Positions 11,578 through 20,350 of a stretch of 64,000 nucleotides of DNA are shown piece after piece. Origin of the DNA: Luteimonas sp. 9C (GTDB taxonomy: Bacteria; Pseudomonadota; Gammaproteobacteria; Xanthomonadales; Xanthomonadaceae). The position numbers and the translations under genes were made by a program. Numbering within the stretch: the stretch's first letter is position 1; each line of letters begins with the position of its first letter. Under the pieces are notes generated by a model that searched no databases, was not told the origin of the DNA, and saw only the letters and a list, made by a program, of their open reading frames with translations. Location: assembly GCF_902506295.1 (NCBI RefSeq), contig NZ_LR733312.1, positions 2,122,089 to 2,186,088 on the forward strand. The letters run 5' to 3'.

Positions 11578-13232
11578 TGTCCGAGCCGAGCCGCCCCCAC
11601 GCAGACGCCCGCCAGTCGCGCACCGACGTCGCCATTCTCGGCGGCGGACTCGCCGGACTCACGCTCGCCCTGCAGCTGCGCCAGCGCGATCCCGATTGCG
11701 CGGTCACCGTCATCGAACGCCGCGCGCATCCGGTGCGCGAGGCCGCCCACAAGGTCGGTGAGTCCACGGTCGAGATCGGTGCGCACTACCTGGCCAAGGT
11801 GCTGGGCCTGGAGGCGCACCTGGAGGCCGAGCAGATCCGCAAGTTCGGCTTCCGGTTCTTCTTCTCCGACCGCCGTACCGACATCGACCAGTGCACGGAA
11901 CTGGGCGTCAGCCAACTGCTGCCGGCCCCGTCGTGGCAGATCGATCGCGGCAGGTTCGAGAACTTCCTGGGTGAGCGGGCCCGCGACCTGGGCGTGCAGT
12001 TCGAAGACGCGGCCGTGGTGCGCGAGCTCACCATGGCCGGGGACGGCGCCGGCGATCACGCGGTCGCGTTCGAGCGCGACGGCGCGACGCACACGCTGCG
12101 CAGCCGGTGGCTCGTCGACGCCAGCGGACGCGCCGGCCTGCTCAAGCGCAAGCTCGATCTGGCCCAGCCCAACGACCACGATGCCAATGCGGTGTGGTGG
12201 CGGGTCGACGGCATCATCGATCCGAACACCTGGTCGCAGGACGCAGGCTGGTTGCAGCGCTGCGATCCGCCGGACCGCTGGCGCTCGACCAACCACATGT
12301 GCGGGCCCGGCTACTGGTTCTGGCTGATCCCGCTGGCCTCGGGCGCGCACTCTCTGGGCATCGTCTGCGACGCGAAGCTGCATCCGCTCGAGACGATGAA
12401 CACCCACGCCAAGGCGATGGACTGGCTGCGCACGCACCAGCCGCAGGTCGCGGCCACGCTCGACCGCAGCGAACACACGTTGCAGGACTTCCTGTTCCTG
12501 CGGCACTTCTCCTACGGCTGCAAGCAGGTGTTCTCGCGCGAACGCTGGGCGCTGACCGGCGAGGCCGGCCTGTTCCTCGATCCGTTCTATTCGCCGGGTA
12601 CCGACTTCATCGCGATCGCCAACACCTACATCTGCGACATGATCGGCAAGGATCGCGCGGGCATCGACTACCGGCCTTACGTCGCGCTCTACCAGCAGCT
12701 GTACGTCTCGTTCTACGAGAACACGCTCACGCTCTACCAGGACCAGTACCCGCTGTTCGGCGATGCCCAAGTCATGCCGGTCAAGGTGATCTGGGACTAC
12801 ACCTACTACTGGTCGCTGCTGGCGCCGCTGTTCTTCGCCGATCGCCTGACCAGCATGACGGTGCTCGGCCGCCTGCGTCCGGCGTTCACGACCGCCGCCG
12901 GCCTGAATCGCTCGATCCAGACGCTGCTGCGCGACTGGGGACGCCGCAACCGCGAAGGCGCCGCGCACGATTCGCGGATGCTCGACCAGTCCGGCATTGC
13001 GTGGTTCCGCGACCTCAACGGCGCGCTCACCGACGTGCTCGACGACGACGCCCTGGTGGCGCGCATCGGCGACAACGTCGCGCGGATGCAGTGGTTGGCC
13101 GCGGAGATCCTGCAGCACGCGCGCGCGGCACATCCCGATATCGACGACATGGGACTGGATGCATTGCTGGCCGATGTCAGCACGGGCGCGGCTCCGTCGC
13201 TGTCGGGTACCTGGTACGCCGACGCGGCATGA
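11574..13232 (+). CDS. Halogenase-like FAD-dependent oxidoreductase (pigment locus, first copy)
   Basis: A 552-residue flavoprotein related to tryptophan/phenol halogenases. The FAD-binding Rossmann motif is at the N-terminus (DVAILGGGLAGLTLAL), followed by KVGESTVEIGAHYL, a counterpart of the halogenase GES(T/L)LP region. Trp248-Phe-Trp250-Leu-Ile-Pro253 fits the halogenase signature WxWxIP, and LTGEAGLFLDPFYSPGTD gives the second FAD-binding segment. The enzyme could halogenate or oxidise the aryl head. ATG at 11574 overlaps the glycosyltransferase stop; a second in-frame ATG follows at 11577. It is the last plus-strand gene of this arm. Halogenase activity is inferred from motifs only. Confidence 0.85.
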   Translation: MMSEPSRPHADARQSRTDVAILGGGLAGLTLALQLRQRDPDCAVTVIERRAHPVREAAHKVGESTVEIGAHYLAKVLGLEAHLEAEQIRKFGFRFFFSDRRTDIDQCTELGVSQLLPAPSWQIDRGRFENFLGERARDLGVQFEDAAVVRELTMAGDGAGDHAVAFERDGATHTLRSRWLVDASGRAGLLKRKLDLAQPNDHDANAVWWRVDGIIDPNTWSQDAGWLQRCDPPDRWRSTNHMCGPGYWFWLIPLASGAHSLGIVCDAKLHPLETMNTHAKAMDWLRTHQPQVAATLDRSEHTLQDFLFLRHFSYGCKQVFSRERWALTGEAGLFLDPFYSPGTDFIAIANTYICDMIGKDRAGIDYRPYVALYQQLYVSFYENTLTLYQDQYPLFGDAQVMPVKVIWDYTYYWSLLAPLFFADRLTSMTVLGRLRPAFTTAAGLNRSIQTLLRDWGRRNREGAAHDSRMLDQSGIAWFRDLNGALTDVLDDDALVARIGDNVARMQWLAAEILQHARAAHPDIDDMGLDALLADVSTGAAPSLSGTWYADAA

Positions 13233-13306
13233 CGCGCGGCCACGCGGCACCGGCGGCACCGGCGGCACGCCGCCCGTGTGCCGGTTCCGTGGCGCGAAGC
13301 GCGCGC

Positions 13307-13789
13307 TTAGTTGGACGTGCCGGGCAGGACCGGCGGTGTCTGCGGCGCATCGGCGGGCGGCGGATTCGCCACCCAGATCGCGACGCCACTGGCGTACTTC
13401 TGCTGCGGGCTGATGTCGACACCGACGCCGGCCGACGAGAACGAACGTCCGCCGCCACGACCCACGCCGCCGCCCACGCTGACGCCGCCGTTGCGGTAGC
13501 CGTCCGCGGTGCCCTGGAACAGCACGCCGTTGGCACCGAGCTTGGCCGCCTGGTTGCGCAGCTTCTGCAGCACCGAGTTCACCTTGTTCTGTTCGCCATA
13601 GGTCAGCGCGCCGCTGCTGGTGTTGAGGATCGCGATTTCCTCGTACTGGCCCGGCGGCGGCCCGTGGTAGATGCGCACCTGCGACGGATCGATCGGCGCC
13701 CGCGGCGTACCGGTCAGGACATGGGAGCTGGCGCAGCCGGCGAGCAGGCCGACGCCGAGCAGCAACGGAAGCAGACGGGAAACGCGCAT
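13307..13789 (-). CDS. Putative outer-membrane lipoprotein of unknown function
   Basis: A 160-residue lipoprotein. The start at 13789 gives a lipobox signal (MRVSRLLPLLLGVGLLAGC); the longer upstream frame lacks a signal. The mature part has VRIYHGPPPGQYEEIAIL, then GEQNKVNSVLQKLRNQAAKL and a Gly-rich segment, followed by IWVANPPPADAPQTPP. The arrangement resembles small lipoproteins that expose an alpha/beta domain of the YbjQ-like size, but I do not recognise the family with certainty. It lies on the minus strand between the two pigment arms, 97 bases after the ketoreductase in transcription order, so it could be the last member of that operon. Confidence 0.7.
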   Translation of the reverse strand: MRVSRLLPLLLGVGLLAGCASSHVLTGTPRAPIDPSQVRIYHGPPPGQYEEIAILNTSSGALTYGEQNKVNSVLQKLRNQAAKLGANGVLFQGTADGYRNGGVSVGGGVGRGGGRSFSSAGVGVDISPQQKYASGVAIWVANPPPADAPQTPPVLPGTSN

Positions 13790-13886
13790 CAGGGAATCCT
13801 CGTGGCGGGTGCAGGGATGATGCGACGGGCGGTGTGAATCAGGGTTCATGGCGCTGAAGGCCGCATGTCCGCCTACCGCCACCCCG

Positions 13887-14633
13887 TCAGCCCATGCCGC
13901 CGTTGATGCCGATGACCTGGCCGTTGACGTAACCGGCCGCGTCCGAGCACAGGAAGGCCACGAGCGCTGCGACCTCGTCGGGCGTGCCCGCCCGGGCCGC
14001 CGGCACGATCTGCTTGATCATCTCATCGGGGAACGCATCCTGCGCCATGTTGCCGGCGATCACGCCGGGGGCGACCACGTTGACGCTGATGCCGCGACTG
14101 GCCATCTCGCGCGCCAGTGATTTCGACGCGCCATGCAGTGCAGCTTTCGCCGCCGCATAGTTGGTCTGGCCCCGGTTGCCGGTGACGGCGGCCACCGACG
14201 ACACGCTGACGATGCGTCCCCAGCGCTTGCGCGCCATCGGCAGCAGCAGCGGCTGGGTGACGTGGAAGAAGCCGTGCAGCGACACGTCGATGACGCGCTT
14301 CCACTGCGCCTCCGACATGCCGGCCATCGGCGCGTCGTCGTGGACGCCGGCGTTGTTGACGATGACCTGGATCGGCCCCGCCTCGAGCAGTGCATCGAGC
14401 GCGCGGCGCGTGACCGCACCGTCGGCAACATCGAACGCCACCGCCTCGGCGCTGCCGCCCTCGCCGACGATGTCGGCGACCACGGCTTCGGCACGCGCGA
14501 GATTGCCGTTGGCGTGGACGATCACGTGCAGGCCGTCGGCTGCGAGACGGCGACAGATCGCGCCGCCGATGTCGCCGCTGCCGCCGGTGACGAGCGCGCG
14601 GCGCGCGGGTGAGCTGGATGCTGAGCTGGTCAT
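13887..14633 (-). CDS. 3-oxoacyl-ACP reductase (FabG-type) of pigment locus
   Basis: NADPH-dependent ketoreductase of 248 residues, which would reduce the beta-keto group after each condensation. The cofactor motif TGGSGDIGGAI is near the N-terminus, NNAG is at residues 93-96, and the catalytic set is Ser145/146, Tyr159 and Lys163 (TNYAAAKAAL). The C-terminus ends GQVIGINGGMG, as in FabG. The start at 14633 (MTSSASS) was chosen because it leaves a short leader before the Rossmann strand. It lies 89 bases downstream of the dehydratase in the minus-strand arm. Confidence 0.92.
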   Translation of the reverse strand: MTSSASSSPARRALVTGGSGDIGGAICRRLAADGLHVIVHANGNLARAEAVVADIVGEGGSAEAVAFDVADGAVTRRALDALLEAGPIQVIVNNAGVHDDAPMAGMSEAQWKRVIDVSLHGFFHVTQPLLLPMARKRWGRIVSVSSVAAVTGNRGQTNYAAAKAALHGASKSLAREMASRGISVNVVAPGVIAGNMAQDAFPDEMIKQIVPAARAGTPDEVAALVAFLCSDAAGYVNGQVIGINGGMG

Positions 14634-14722
14634 GCGGGAATTGTAGCGGGCGTCGCCGGACGCCCCCGCCGGATGCGGGACGCGCCTAAGCATCCACGCA
14701 GGACGGGATCCGTCAGGTCAGC

Positions 14723-15172
14723 TCAGGCAGCGCTCCGCGCCGGTCCCAGCATCACCGCCGCGCGCCCGTCGGCGAGCAGTGCGCCGTCGCAGGTGATGCG
14801 GAAGGCGTACTGCTGGCTGTCGTCGGATTCGACCAGTACCTCGGCAACGCACTCCAGATCGCCGTCGAGGTCGTCGATACGCCCCACATGCAACTGCATG
14901 CCGCGCAACGCGACCAGCATGCCCGGCCGCACCGGGGCGCCGGTGGCCTGCGCACGCAGGCCGCCGTGGACCGCCATCGCCTGCGCGCCGTACTCGCACA
15001 GATGCAGCGCGCGCAGCTGGCCGTCGCTGCGCAACGGATTGGCCGGGTCGCGATGGCTCGCGCTGCGCAGCGTCACGGACGCCGCGTCCCATGCGGTCAC
15101 CGCATCCCACAGGCACATCGCGCCCTGGTGCGGAATCATCGACAGGATCGTCTGGCGATCGATGTGGCTCAT
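14723..15172 (-). CDS. Hotdog 3-hydroxyacyl-ACP dehydratase (ApeP-like)
   Basis: A 149-residue single-hotdog protein that would dehydrate the 3-hydroxyacyl-ACP intermediate. His15 (IPHQGAMCLWDAV) and Glu60 (HLCEYGAQAMA) fit the catalytic pair of FabZ/ApeP-like dehydratases. The start ATG at 15172 overlaps the stop of the exporter gene (ATGA), which implies coupled translation. Length and motif order match dehydratases of aryl polyene clusters rather than primary FabZ, which has the sequence HRxPFLLVDR. Confidence 0.88.
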   Translation of the reverse strand: MSHIDRQTILSMIPHQGAMCLWDAVTAWDAASVTLRSASHRDPANPLRSDGQLRALHLCEYGAQAMAVHGGLRAQATGAPVRPGMLVALRGMQLHVGRIDDLDGDLECVAEVLVESDDSQQYAFRITCDGALLADGRAAVMLGPARSAA

Positions 15173-17592
15173 GCGACAGGCTCCGGTTCGGCGCGGGCCG
15201 CCTCGATCGCCGCGCGTTGGCGCGCGACGAGCAACGACAGCACGAAGTTGGACACCACCCCCAGCGCGACCGTACTGCCGATCGCGCGCAGCACCGGAAT
15301 CGACGACAGCGCGAGCAGGCTGAAGACGAGCAGCGTCATCAGGCTGCAGACGAGGATCGCGTGCAGGGTGCGGATCTGGTCCTGGCGGTCCTCGCCGGCG
15401 TGTTCGAAGAACAGCGCGTAGTCGAGACCGAGACCGGCGGCGAGGATGAGCGCAACGAGATGGAACAGGGTCAGTTCGACGCCCACCAGTCGCAGCACCG
15501 CGACGACGACCAGCAAGGTCAACAGCGTCGGCAGCAGCACGCGCCAGACCCGGCGCGGACTGCGCAGCGCGATCCACACGGTGCCGACGAGCAGCACCAG
15601 CGCGACCGCCATTGCCGCGAGCACGCGGCCGCGGTACTCGACGACCAGCGATTCCGAGGCGTCCTTCATGTCGAGCAGGCGCATGTCCACGCCCGGCGCG
15701 CGACCCTGCGTCGCGAGCGCGGCGACGTCGGCCGGATCGTCGAGGCCGCTGAGCGAGACCAGCGCGGTCGAACGGCCCTCGCCCTCGAGCAGCAGGCCGG
15801 ACACCGCGGTCGCCAGCGGCGAGCCTTCGAGATCGGTACGCGTCAACGGCGCGGCGGCCTTCGCGCGCGCGACGTCCTCGACGAACGGCTCGAACGCGTC
15901 GTCGTTGAACGCGGAGTCCGTCAATGCATCGGCGAGCATCGCGCGCAACGCGTCGCTGTCCGGCAGCGCGGCCTGACGCGCGCGTTGCGTGTCGGCGCCG
16001 GGCAGATAGCGCGCGGCCATGTCGTAGCCGTCGAGCCGGCCGGCGGCCACCAGTGCATCGAGCGCCGGCCGCAGCGCGGCGGTCGCACCGAGCGCCGCAT
16101 CGCTGTCCGCCGACTGCGCGACCAGCACGTAGCGCACGTCGGGCGCGCCGAGCTCGACGCGCAGCGCGGTGTCGCGCTGCATCGATTCGGGATCGACCGG
16201 CGTCAGCTTCGACAGATCGTTCTGCCAGAACGCACCGGGCGCGAATGCGATCGCGGCGACGGCGGCGAGCGCCAGCACCGCCAGCGTCCACTTCGGCCGC
16301 GGCAGCGCTTCGATCCGATGCCACAACCGCTGCAGGCGTGCCGAATCGGCGAGATCCGGCGGCGACGGATCGACCAGACCGGGCAACAGATAGCGCGTGG
16401 TCAGCGCGGCGACGCCCAAGGCTGCGATCGTGAACACCGCGAGCTGGCGCAGCCCGTCGACGCCCGAGAACAGGAACGTCGCGTAGGCGATGCAGGTCGC
16501 GACGACGCCGGTCGACAGCGCCGGCCACAGGCCGCGCACGTTCTTCCACGGCGACAGGCCGGCGCGCTGGTGGCTGAAGAAGTGGATCGGATAGTCCTGC
16601 ACCACGCCGATCAAGGTGAAGCCGAACGCGATGGTGATGCCGTGCACGCCGCCGGGAAACAGCAACGCGACTGCCGTGAGCCCGGCGATGCCGGCACTCG
16701 CAAGCGGCAACACGCCGAGCAGCGGCATCTTCCAGCTGCGGTAGGCGACGAGCAGCAGCAGGATCAGGCCGATGGTGTCGACCATGCCGATGCGCTGCGC
16801 CTCGGCCTGCGTGCGCCCGCCGATGTCGACCGAGAACGCGCCCGGACCGACGACTTCCAGGGTCGCAGCGCCCTCGCCCGCCTGCTGCGCGAAGGTGTCG
16901 CGGATGGTGCCGACCGCATCCAGCTGGCCGGTCGGATCGAAGCCCGCGGCGCGTGTCTCGACCAGCATCAGCGCCTGCGTGCCGGACTGGTCGAACCACA
17001 CGTCGTGCAGCCGTTGCGGCGCACCGGCGGGCTGCCAGGCTTCTGCGAGCGCGAGCACCTCGAGCGTGGGATCGGACGGAATCAGCGGCTCGACGAGCCC
17101 GGCGGCCGGCGAGCCGAGATCCTGCAGGCGCGCGTCGAGCGCATCGCGCAGGGTGTCGGCATCGAGCGGCGCATCGTCGAACGTCGACGTCAGCAGGTAC
17201 CGATAGGGCAGCAGGTCCTGCGGAAACGCATCGAGCCCGGCCTCGCCACCGTTGGTGACCAGGGTGAAGCGCGGATCGCCGACGAGTGCATCGTGGAGGC
17301 CACGCGAGCGCTCGGCGAGCGCTTCGGGTGTGTCGCCGGAGATCGCCAGCATCAGCAGGCGCGACCCCGGGCCGTCGCCGAGTTCCTCCATCAGCAGACG
17401 CTGCTCGGGCGTGCGCGCGTCCGGCAGGAAGCGGCGCAGGTCGCCGCTGAATTCCAGTTTCGCCGCCGCGATCCAGCCCAGCGCGAGCAACGCCAGCAGC
17501 CACGCGACCGCCAGCGTCAGCCGCAGGCCGGGGCGCTGCAGCAGCGTGTCGCGCAATCCGGGACGCCCGCTCAACGCGGAACGTCGTGGCAC
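15169..17592 (-). CDS. MMPL/RND-type exporter of pigment locus
   Basis: An 807-residue inner-membrane transporter with the MMPL two-fold layout. There is one helix near residues 27-45, a large periplasmic domain starting FSGDLRRFLPDARTPEQRL, then five helices (about 240-400), a second periplasmic domain and a final helix bundle (about 640-790, with LILAAGLGLDYALFFEHAGE). Such exporters in aryl polyene clusters are thought to move the lipid-like product across the inner membrane. The start is a GTG at 17592 that overlaps the LolA-like gene by 22 bases. Its stop overlaps the dehydratase start. Confidence 0.9.
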   Translation of the reverse strand: MPRRSALSGRPGLRDTLLQRPGLRLTLAVAWLLALLALGWIAAAKLEFSGDLRRFLPDARTPEQRLLMEELGDGPGSRLLMLAISGDTPEALAERSRGLHDALVGDPRFTLVTNGGEAGLDAFPQDLLPYRYLLTSTFDDAPLDADTLRDALDARLQDLGSPAAGLVEPLIPSDPTLEVLALAEAWQPAGAPQRLHDVWFDQSGTQALMLVETRAAGFDPTGQLDAVGTIRDTFAQQAGEGAATLEVVGPGAFSVDIGGRTQAEAQRIGMVDTIGLILLLLVAYRSWKMPLLGVLPLASAGIAGLTAVALLFPGGVHGITIAFGFTLIGVVQDYPIHFFSHQRAGLSPWKNVRGLWPALSTGVVATCIAYATFLFSGVDGLRQLAVFTIAALGVAALTTRYLLPGLVDPSPPDLADSARLQRLWHRIEALPRPKWTLAVLALAAVAAIAFAPGAFWQNDLSKLTPVDPESMQRDTALRVELGAPDVRYVLVAQSADSDAALGATAALRPALDALVAAGRLDGYDMAARYLPGADTQRARQAALPDSDALRAMLADALTDSAFNDDAFEPFVEDVARAKAAAPLTRTDLEGSPLATAVSGLLLEGEGRSTALVSLSGLDDPADVAALATQGRAPGVDMRLLDMKDASESLVVEYRGRVLAAMAVALVLLVGTVWIALRSPRRVWRVLLPTLLTLLVVVAVLRLVGVELTLFHLVALILAAGLGLDYALFFEHAGEDRQDQIRTLHAILVCSLMTLLVFSLLALSSIPVLRAIGSTVALGVVSNFVLSLLVARQRAAIEAARAEPEPVA

Positions 17593-18302
17593 AGCCGCTG
17601 CGCGGCTTCGAGCGAATCCACGGTGGCCGCCGCGGTGGCGGCGCTGCCGAGCAGGGTCGGCTGCGCGTCGCCCTGCTTCGGTCGCGTCTCGATGCAGCGC
17701 AGTTCCGCGTCACGGCCGCGCAGCACGATGCCGGCCACACGCGTGGCGGTGCGCGGATCGCGCGGCGTCAGCGTCAGCGTCCAGTCGGCCGGCACGCCGT
17801 CGGCTTCGAGCGCATAGACCGCTTCCAGCGCCTTGCGGTCACCGGCCAGCAGCGCGCCGAAGCTGCCCTGCAACGCGGCGAGTTCGGGCACGCGCGACAG
17901 CGAGAACGTGCGCGGGCTGCGGCCTTCGCGGGCGATGGTGGCCTCGCCGGCGCGGATGGTCGTCGTTTCCGCATACGGCGCGCGCACCTCGCGCACCAGC
18001 GTGTCGGCGTCGGGACGGCGATACTCGCCCGACAGCTGCAGCGGCCGCTTGAGCATCGACGAGACGCGCAGTTCGACGAACGGCGTCGCGCTCGCGCCGT
18101 GCTGGGTCAGGCGCTGCAGGATCCAGTCGGCGTCGACGCTGCGGGGGGCGACGGCGGCGGGCGCGGGCACGCGGTCGCGCGACTGGTTCGCGCGTGGCGC
18201 GCTGTCAGCGGTCTGCGCCGCCGCCCACGTCGGCGCTGCGAGCAGCATCGCCAGCAGCAGGCAGGGCGCCGGCCACCGGCGCAGGAACGTCGCGCTTGTC
18301 AT
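17571..18302 (-). CDS. LolA-like periplasmic lipid carrier
   Basis: A 243-residue exported protein with signal peptide MTSATFLRRWPAPCLLLAML followed by a Pro-rich stretch. The mature domain begins DADWILQRLTQHG and has the LolA-like order: RVSSMLKRPLQLSGEYRRP, then APYAETTTIRAGE and DWTLTLTPRDP. LolA-like proteins in aryl polyene loci probably carry the polyene-lipid through the periplasm to the outer membrane. It precedes the MMPL exporter with a 22-base overlap. Unusually, its first 98 bases, including the whole signal peptide, overlap the 3' end of the upstream acyltransferase gene. Confidence 0.85.
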   Translation of the reverse strand: MTSATFLRRWPAPCLLLAMLLAAPTWAAAQTADSAPRANQSRDRVPAPAAVAPRSVDADWILQRLTQHGASATPFVELRVSSMLKRPLQLSGEYRRPDADTLVREVRAPYAETTTIRAGEATIAREGRSPRTFSLSRVPELAALQGSFGALLAGDRKALEAVYALEADGVPADWTLTLTPRDPRTATRVAGIVLRGRDAELRCIETRPKQGDAQPTLLGSAATAAATVDSLEAAQRLCHDVPR

Positions 18303-19200
18303 CGGCACCTGTCCAGAAGTCATAGAAATTGAACCAGTTGTAGGGGGCACTGCGTGCGTGATGTTCCAGACGCGCGGCGTAACGGTGGATGAGCGCGGCC
18401 ACGCCGGCCTGGCGATCGCGGCGCGGCAGGTCGATGCCGTCGCTGAAGGGTTCGAACACCAGGTCGTAGCGGTTGCCCCCACGGTACAGGCCGAACGCCA
18501 GCATCACCGGCACTTTCAGCACCGACGCCAGCAGCCACGGCGCGACCGGGAACGGCGCCGGCCGGCCGAGGAACGGCACCGGCATCGTCACCCCGCCTTC
18601 CTGGCTGCGATCGACCAGCAGCGCGACCATGGCGCCCTGCGCCAGACCTTCCTGGATCGCCAGCGCGACCGCCGGGCCACCGTCGCCGGCGTCGATCACG
18701 GTCGCGGCGACCGCGGGATTCAGCGCTTCCAGCAGTTCGGTCATCGCCCGGCCGTGCGCGCGGTCGAGCACGACCCGGATCTTGAATTCGGGACGCTGGG
18801 TGGCCAGCACGCGCAGCACCTCGAAACTGCCCAGGTGCGAGCCGAACAGCAGCACGCCGCGACCGGTGTCGAGATGCCGGTGCAGCACATCGAGGCCTTG
18901 CGGGTGCACGTCGAAACGGCGCGTGTTTTCGCTCAGCAGGAACAGCCGGTCGAGGATGGTCGCGGCGAACGTGCGGAAATGTCGCGCGACCTCGAAGGTC
19001 GTGGCGGGCCGGCCGAACATGCGCGCCAGGTACCGGCGCGAGTCGCGTCGCTCGGCGCCGCGGCGGATCATGAAATACAGCGCGATCGGATACAGCAGCG
19101 CGCGCGCCGGCGTGCGGCCGCAATGCGATGCGAACACCCGCAATGCGCGCAATGCAAACCGCCCGCCGCCCTCGCGGCGCGCCTTCCACGCCGCGCTCAT
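18205..19200 (-). CDS. LpxL-like lipid acyltransferase of pigment locus
   Basis: A 331-residue acyltransferase of the lipid A late acyltransferase (LpxL/HtrB) superfamily, likely at the inner membrane. The catalytic HX4E motif is His122 to Glu127 (GSHLGSFEVLR), followed by VVLDRAHGRAMTELLE and VALLVDRSQEGG. The body ends with SAPYNWFNFYDFW, usual for the aryl polyene type, and then about 30 extra residues that overlap the LolA-like coding start. It may transfer the polyene acyl chain to a lipid acceptor; the acceptor is inferred. The start ATG at 19200 overlaps the stop of the hotdog gene (ATGA). Confidence 0.88.
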   Translation of the reverse strand: MSAAWKARREGGGRFALRALRVFASHCGRTPARALLYPIALYFMIRRGAERRDSRRYLARMFGRPATTFEVARHFRTFAATILDRLFLLSENTRRFDVHPQGLDVLHRHLDTGRGVLLFGSHLGSFEVLRVLATQRPEFKIRVVLDRAHGRAMTELLEALNPAVAATVIDAGDGGPAVALAIQEGLAQGAMVALLVDRSQEGGVTMPVPFLGRPAPFPVAPWLLASVLKVPVMLAFGLYRGGNRYDLVFEPFSDGIDLPRRDRQAGVAALIHRYAARLEHHARSAPYNWFNFYDFWTGADDKRDVPAPVAGALPAAGDAARSADVGGGADR

Positions 19201-19511
19201 GCCAGCGCGGGACCGTCGGCGACGAGCTCGCCGCTCGCGAGCAGCACGCCGTCGCGTTCCACCCGGAAACGCCAGCGCGACACGCCGTCGCGCGCGGTTG
19301 CGTCGAGTGCGATCGACGCCTGTTCGCCGGGCAGCAGCGACTGCACGAACTTCACCTGCGGCAGGCGCAACGCGCCCTGCGGGCCGTGCGCGGCTTCCAC
19401 CGCGGCGACCACGCGATCCAGGATCACCACGCCCGGCACCAGCGGCTGGCCCGGGAAATGCCCCGGCAGGCAGGGGTGCGCGGGGTCGATGACGAAGGTG
19501 TGCGGCGCCAT
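19197..19511 (-). CDS. Small FabA/FabZ-like hotdog protein (ApeI-like)
   Basis: A 104-residue hotdog-fold protein with the sequence HPCLPGHFPGQPLVPGVVIL, in which His18 and the HFPGxPxxPGV core match FabA/FabZ and ApeI dehydratases. The acidic partner residue of the active site is not obvious, so it may act as a second dehydratase, a thioesterase or an accessory subunit. It lies 3 bases after the PlsC-like gene and overlaps the LpxL-like acyltransferase start, within the co-directional minus-strand arm. Confidence 0.83.
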   Translation of the reverse strand: MAPHTFVIDPAHPCLPGHFPGQPLVPGVVILDRVVAAVEAAHGPQGALRLPQVKFVQSLLPGEQASIALDATARDGVSRWRFRVERDGVLLASGELVADGPALA

Positions 19512-19514
19512 CGG

Positions 19515-20285
19515 TCAGCGCCTGCCGAGCATCGCGGCCACGGCGTCCTGCGCTTCGCGCGCGACCGCCTGGCGGCCGGCGGCGCCGATGCGGCCGTCGA
19601 CGCGGATCGGCGTGCCCACCGTCGCCCGCATCGGACCGCGACAGGTCCGGAAGAATCCCGTCGGCGGCAGCACGCGGCCGGTGCCGTGCAGCGCGATCGG
19701 CAGCACGTCGACGCCGGCATCGATCGCGGCCTGGAACGAGCCCGACTTGAATTCGCCCAGCCGGCCGTCGCGCGAGCGCGTGCCTTCTGGAAACAGGCAC
19801 AGCGTCCTGCCCGAACCGAGCAGGCCCGCCACCTGGCGCCGCAGCAGCGGCCCGGCGCGGCGGTCCTCGCGGCTGATGAAGAGCATGCCGGTGGCGCGCG
19901 CATAGCCGCACAGGAACGGCACGCGGCGCATTTCCTCTTTCAGCAGGAAGCGCAGCGGCGCCGGCACGGCCATGAACAGCACGCAGATGTCGAGCAGGGA
20001 TTCGTGGTTGGCCACGACCAGGTACGGGCGATTCCAGTCGATCGCATCCGCGCCTTCGACGGTCAGCCCGCCGGCTGGCCCGACCAGCCCCGGCGCCCAG
20101 TGCGTGCGCGCCATCTCCAGCGCGAGATCACGCCGGCCCGTCACCGCCTGGCGGATCAGCGACACGCTGATCCAGCCCGCCGTCCATAGCAGGGTGTACA
20201 GGCACTCCAGGACGTTGATCGCGCGTGCGGACAAGGCCGCGAACGCCGCGGCCCCGGGTGCGGCACGGGTCTGTCGGTATTCCAT
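19515..20285 (-). CDS. PlsC-like 1-acylglycerol-3-phosphate acyltransferase
   Basis: A 256-residue acyltransferase with an N-terminal membrane-associated helix (about residues 22-46). The HX4D motif is His94 to Asp99 (ANHESLLDI), and FPEGTRS (165-171) is the second signature; LPIALHGTGRVLPP is typical of PlsC. It could prepare or esterify the lipid part of the polyene product. ATG at 20285 was chosen; an in-frame ATG at 20321 would add 12 residues. It is 66 bases downstream of the membrane protein gene of the same operon. Confidence 0.87.
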   Translation of the reverse strand: MEYRQTRAAPGAAAFAALSARAINVLECLYTLLWTAGWISVSLIRQAVTGRRDLALEMARTHWAPGLVGPAGGLTVEGADAIDWNRPYLVVANHESLLDICVLFMAVPAPLRFLLKEEMRRVPFLCGYARATGMLFISREDRRAGPLLRRQVAGLLGSGRTLCLFPEGTRSRDGRLGEFKSGSFQAAIDAGVDVLPIALHGTGRVLPPTGFFRTCRGPMRATVGTPIRVDGRIGAAGRQAVAREAQDAVAAMLGRR

Positions 20286-20350
20286 GTGACGGATAGGATA
20301 TCCCGTGTGACCGCTGCGCATCGCGCGGAATGCGTTCAGCAAATACCGCG

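Noticed and set aside
13233-13306. Short repeated caccggcgg-type text as a repeat element
   Set aside because: Only two or three imperfect units in GC-rich DNA; not distinguishable from chance.
15091-17817. 908-residue plus-strand open frame across the exporter gene
   Set aside because: Arg/Gln/His-rich shadow without any domain; the minus frame encodes a clear MMPL transporter.
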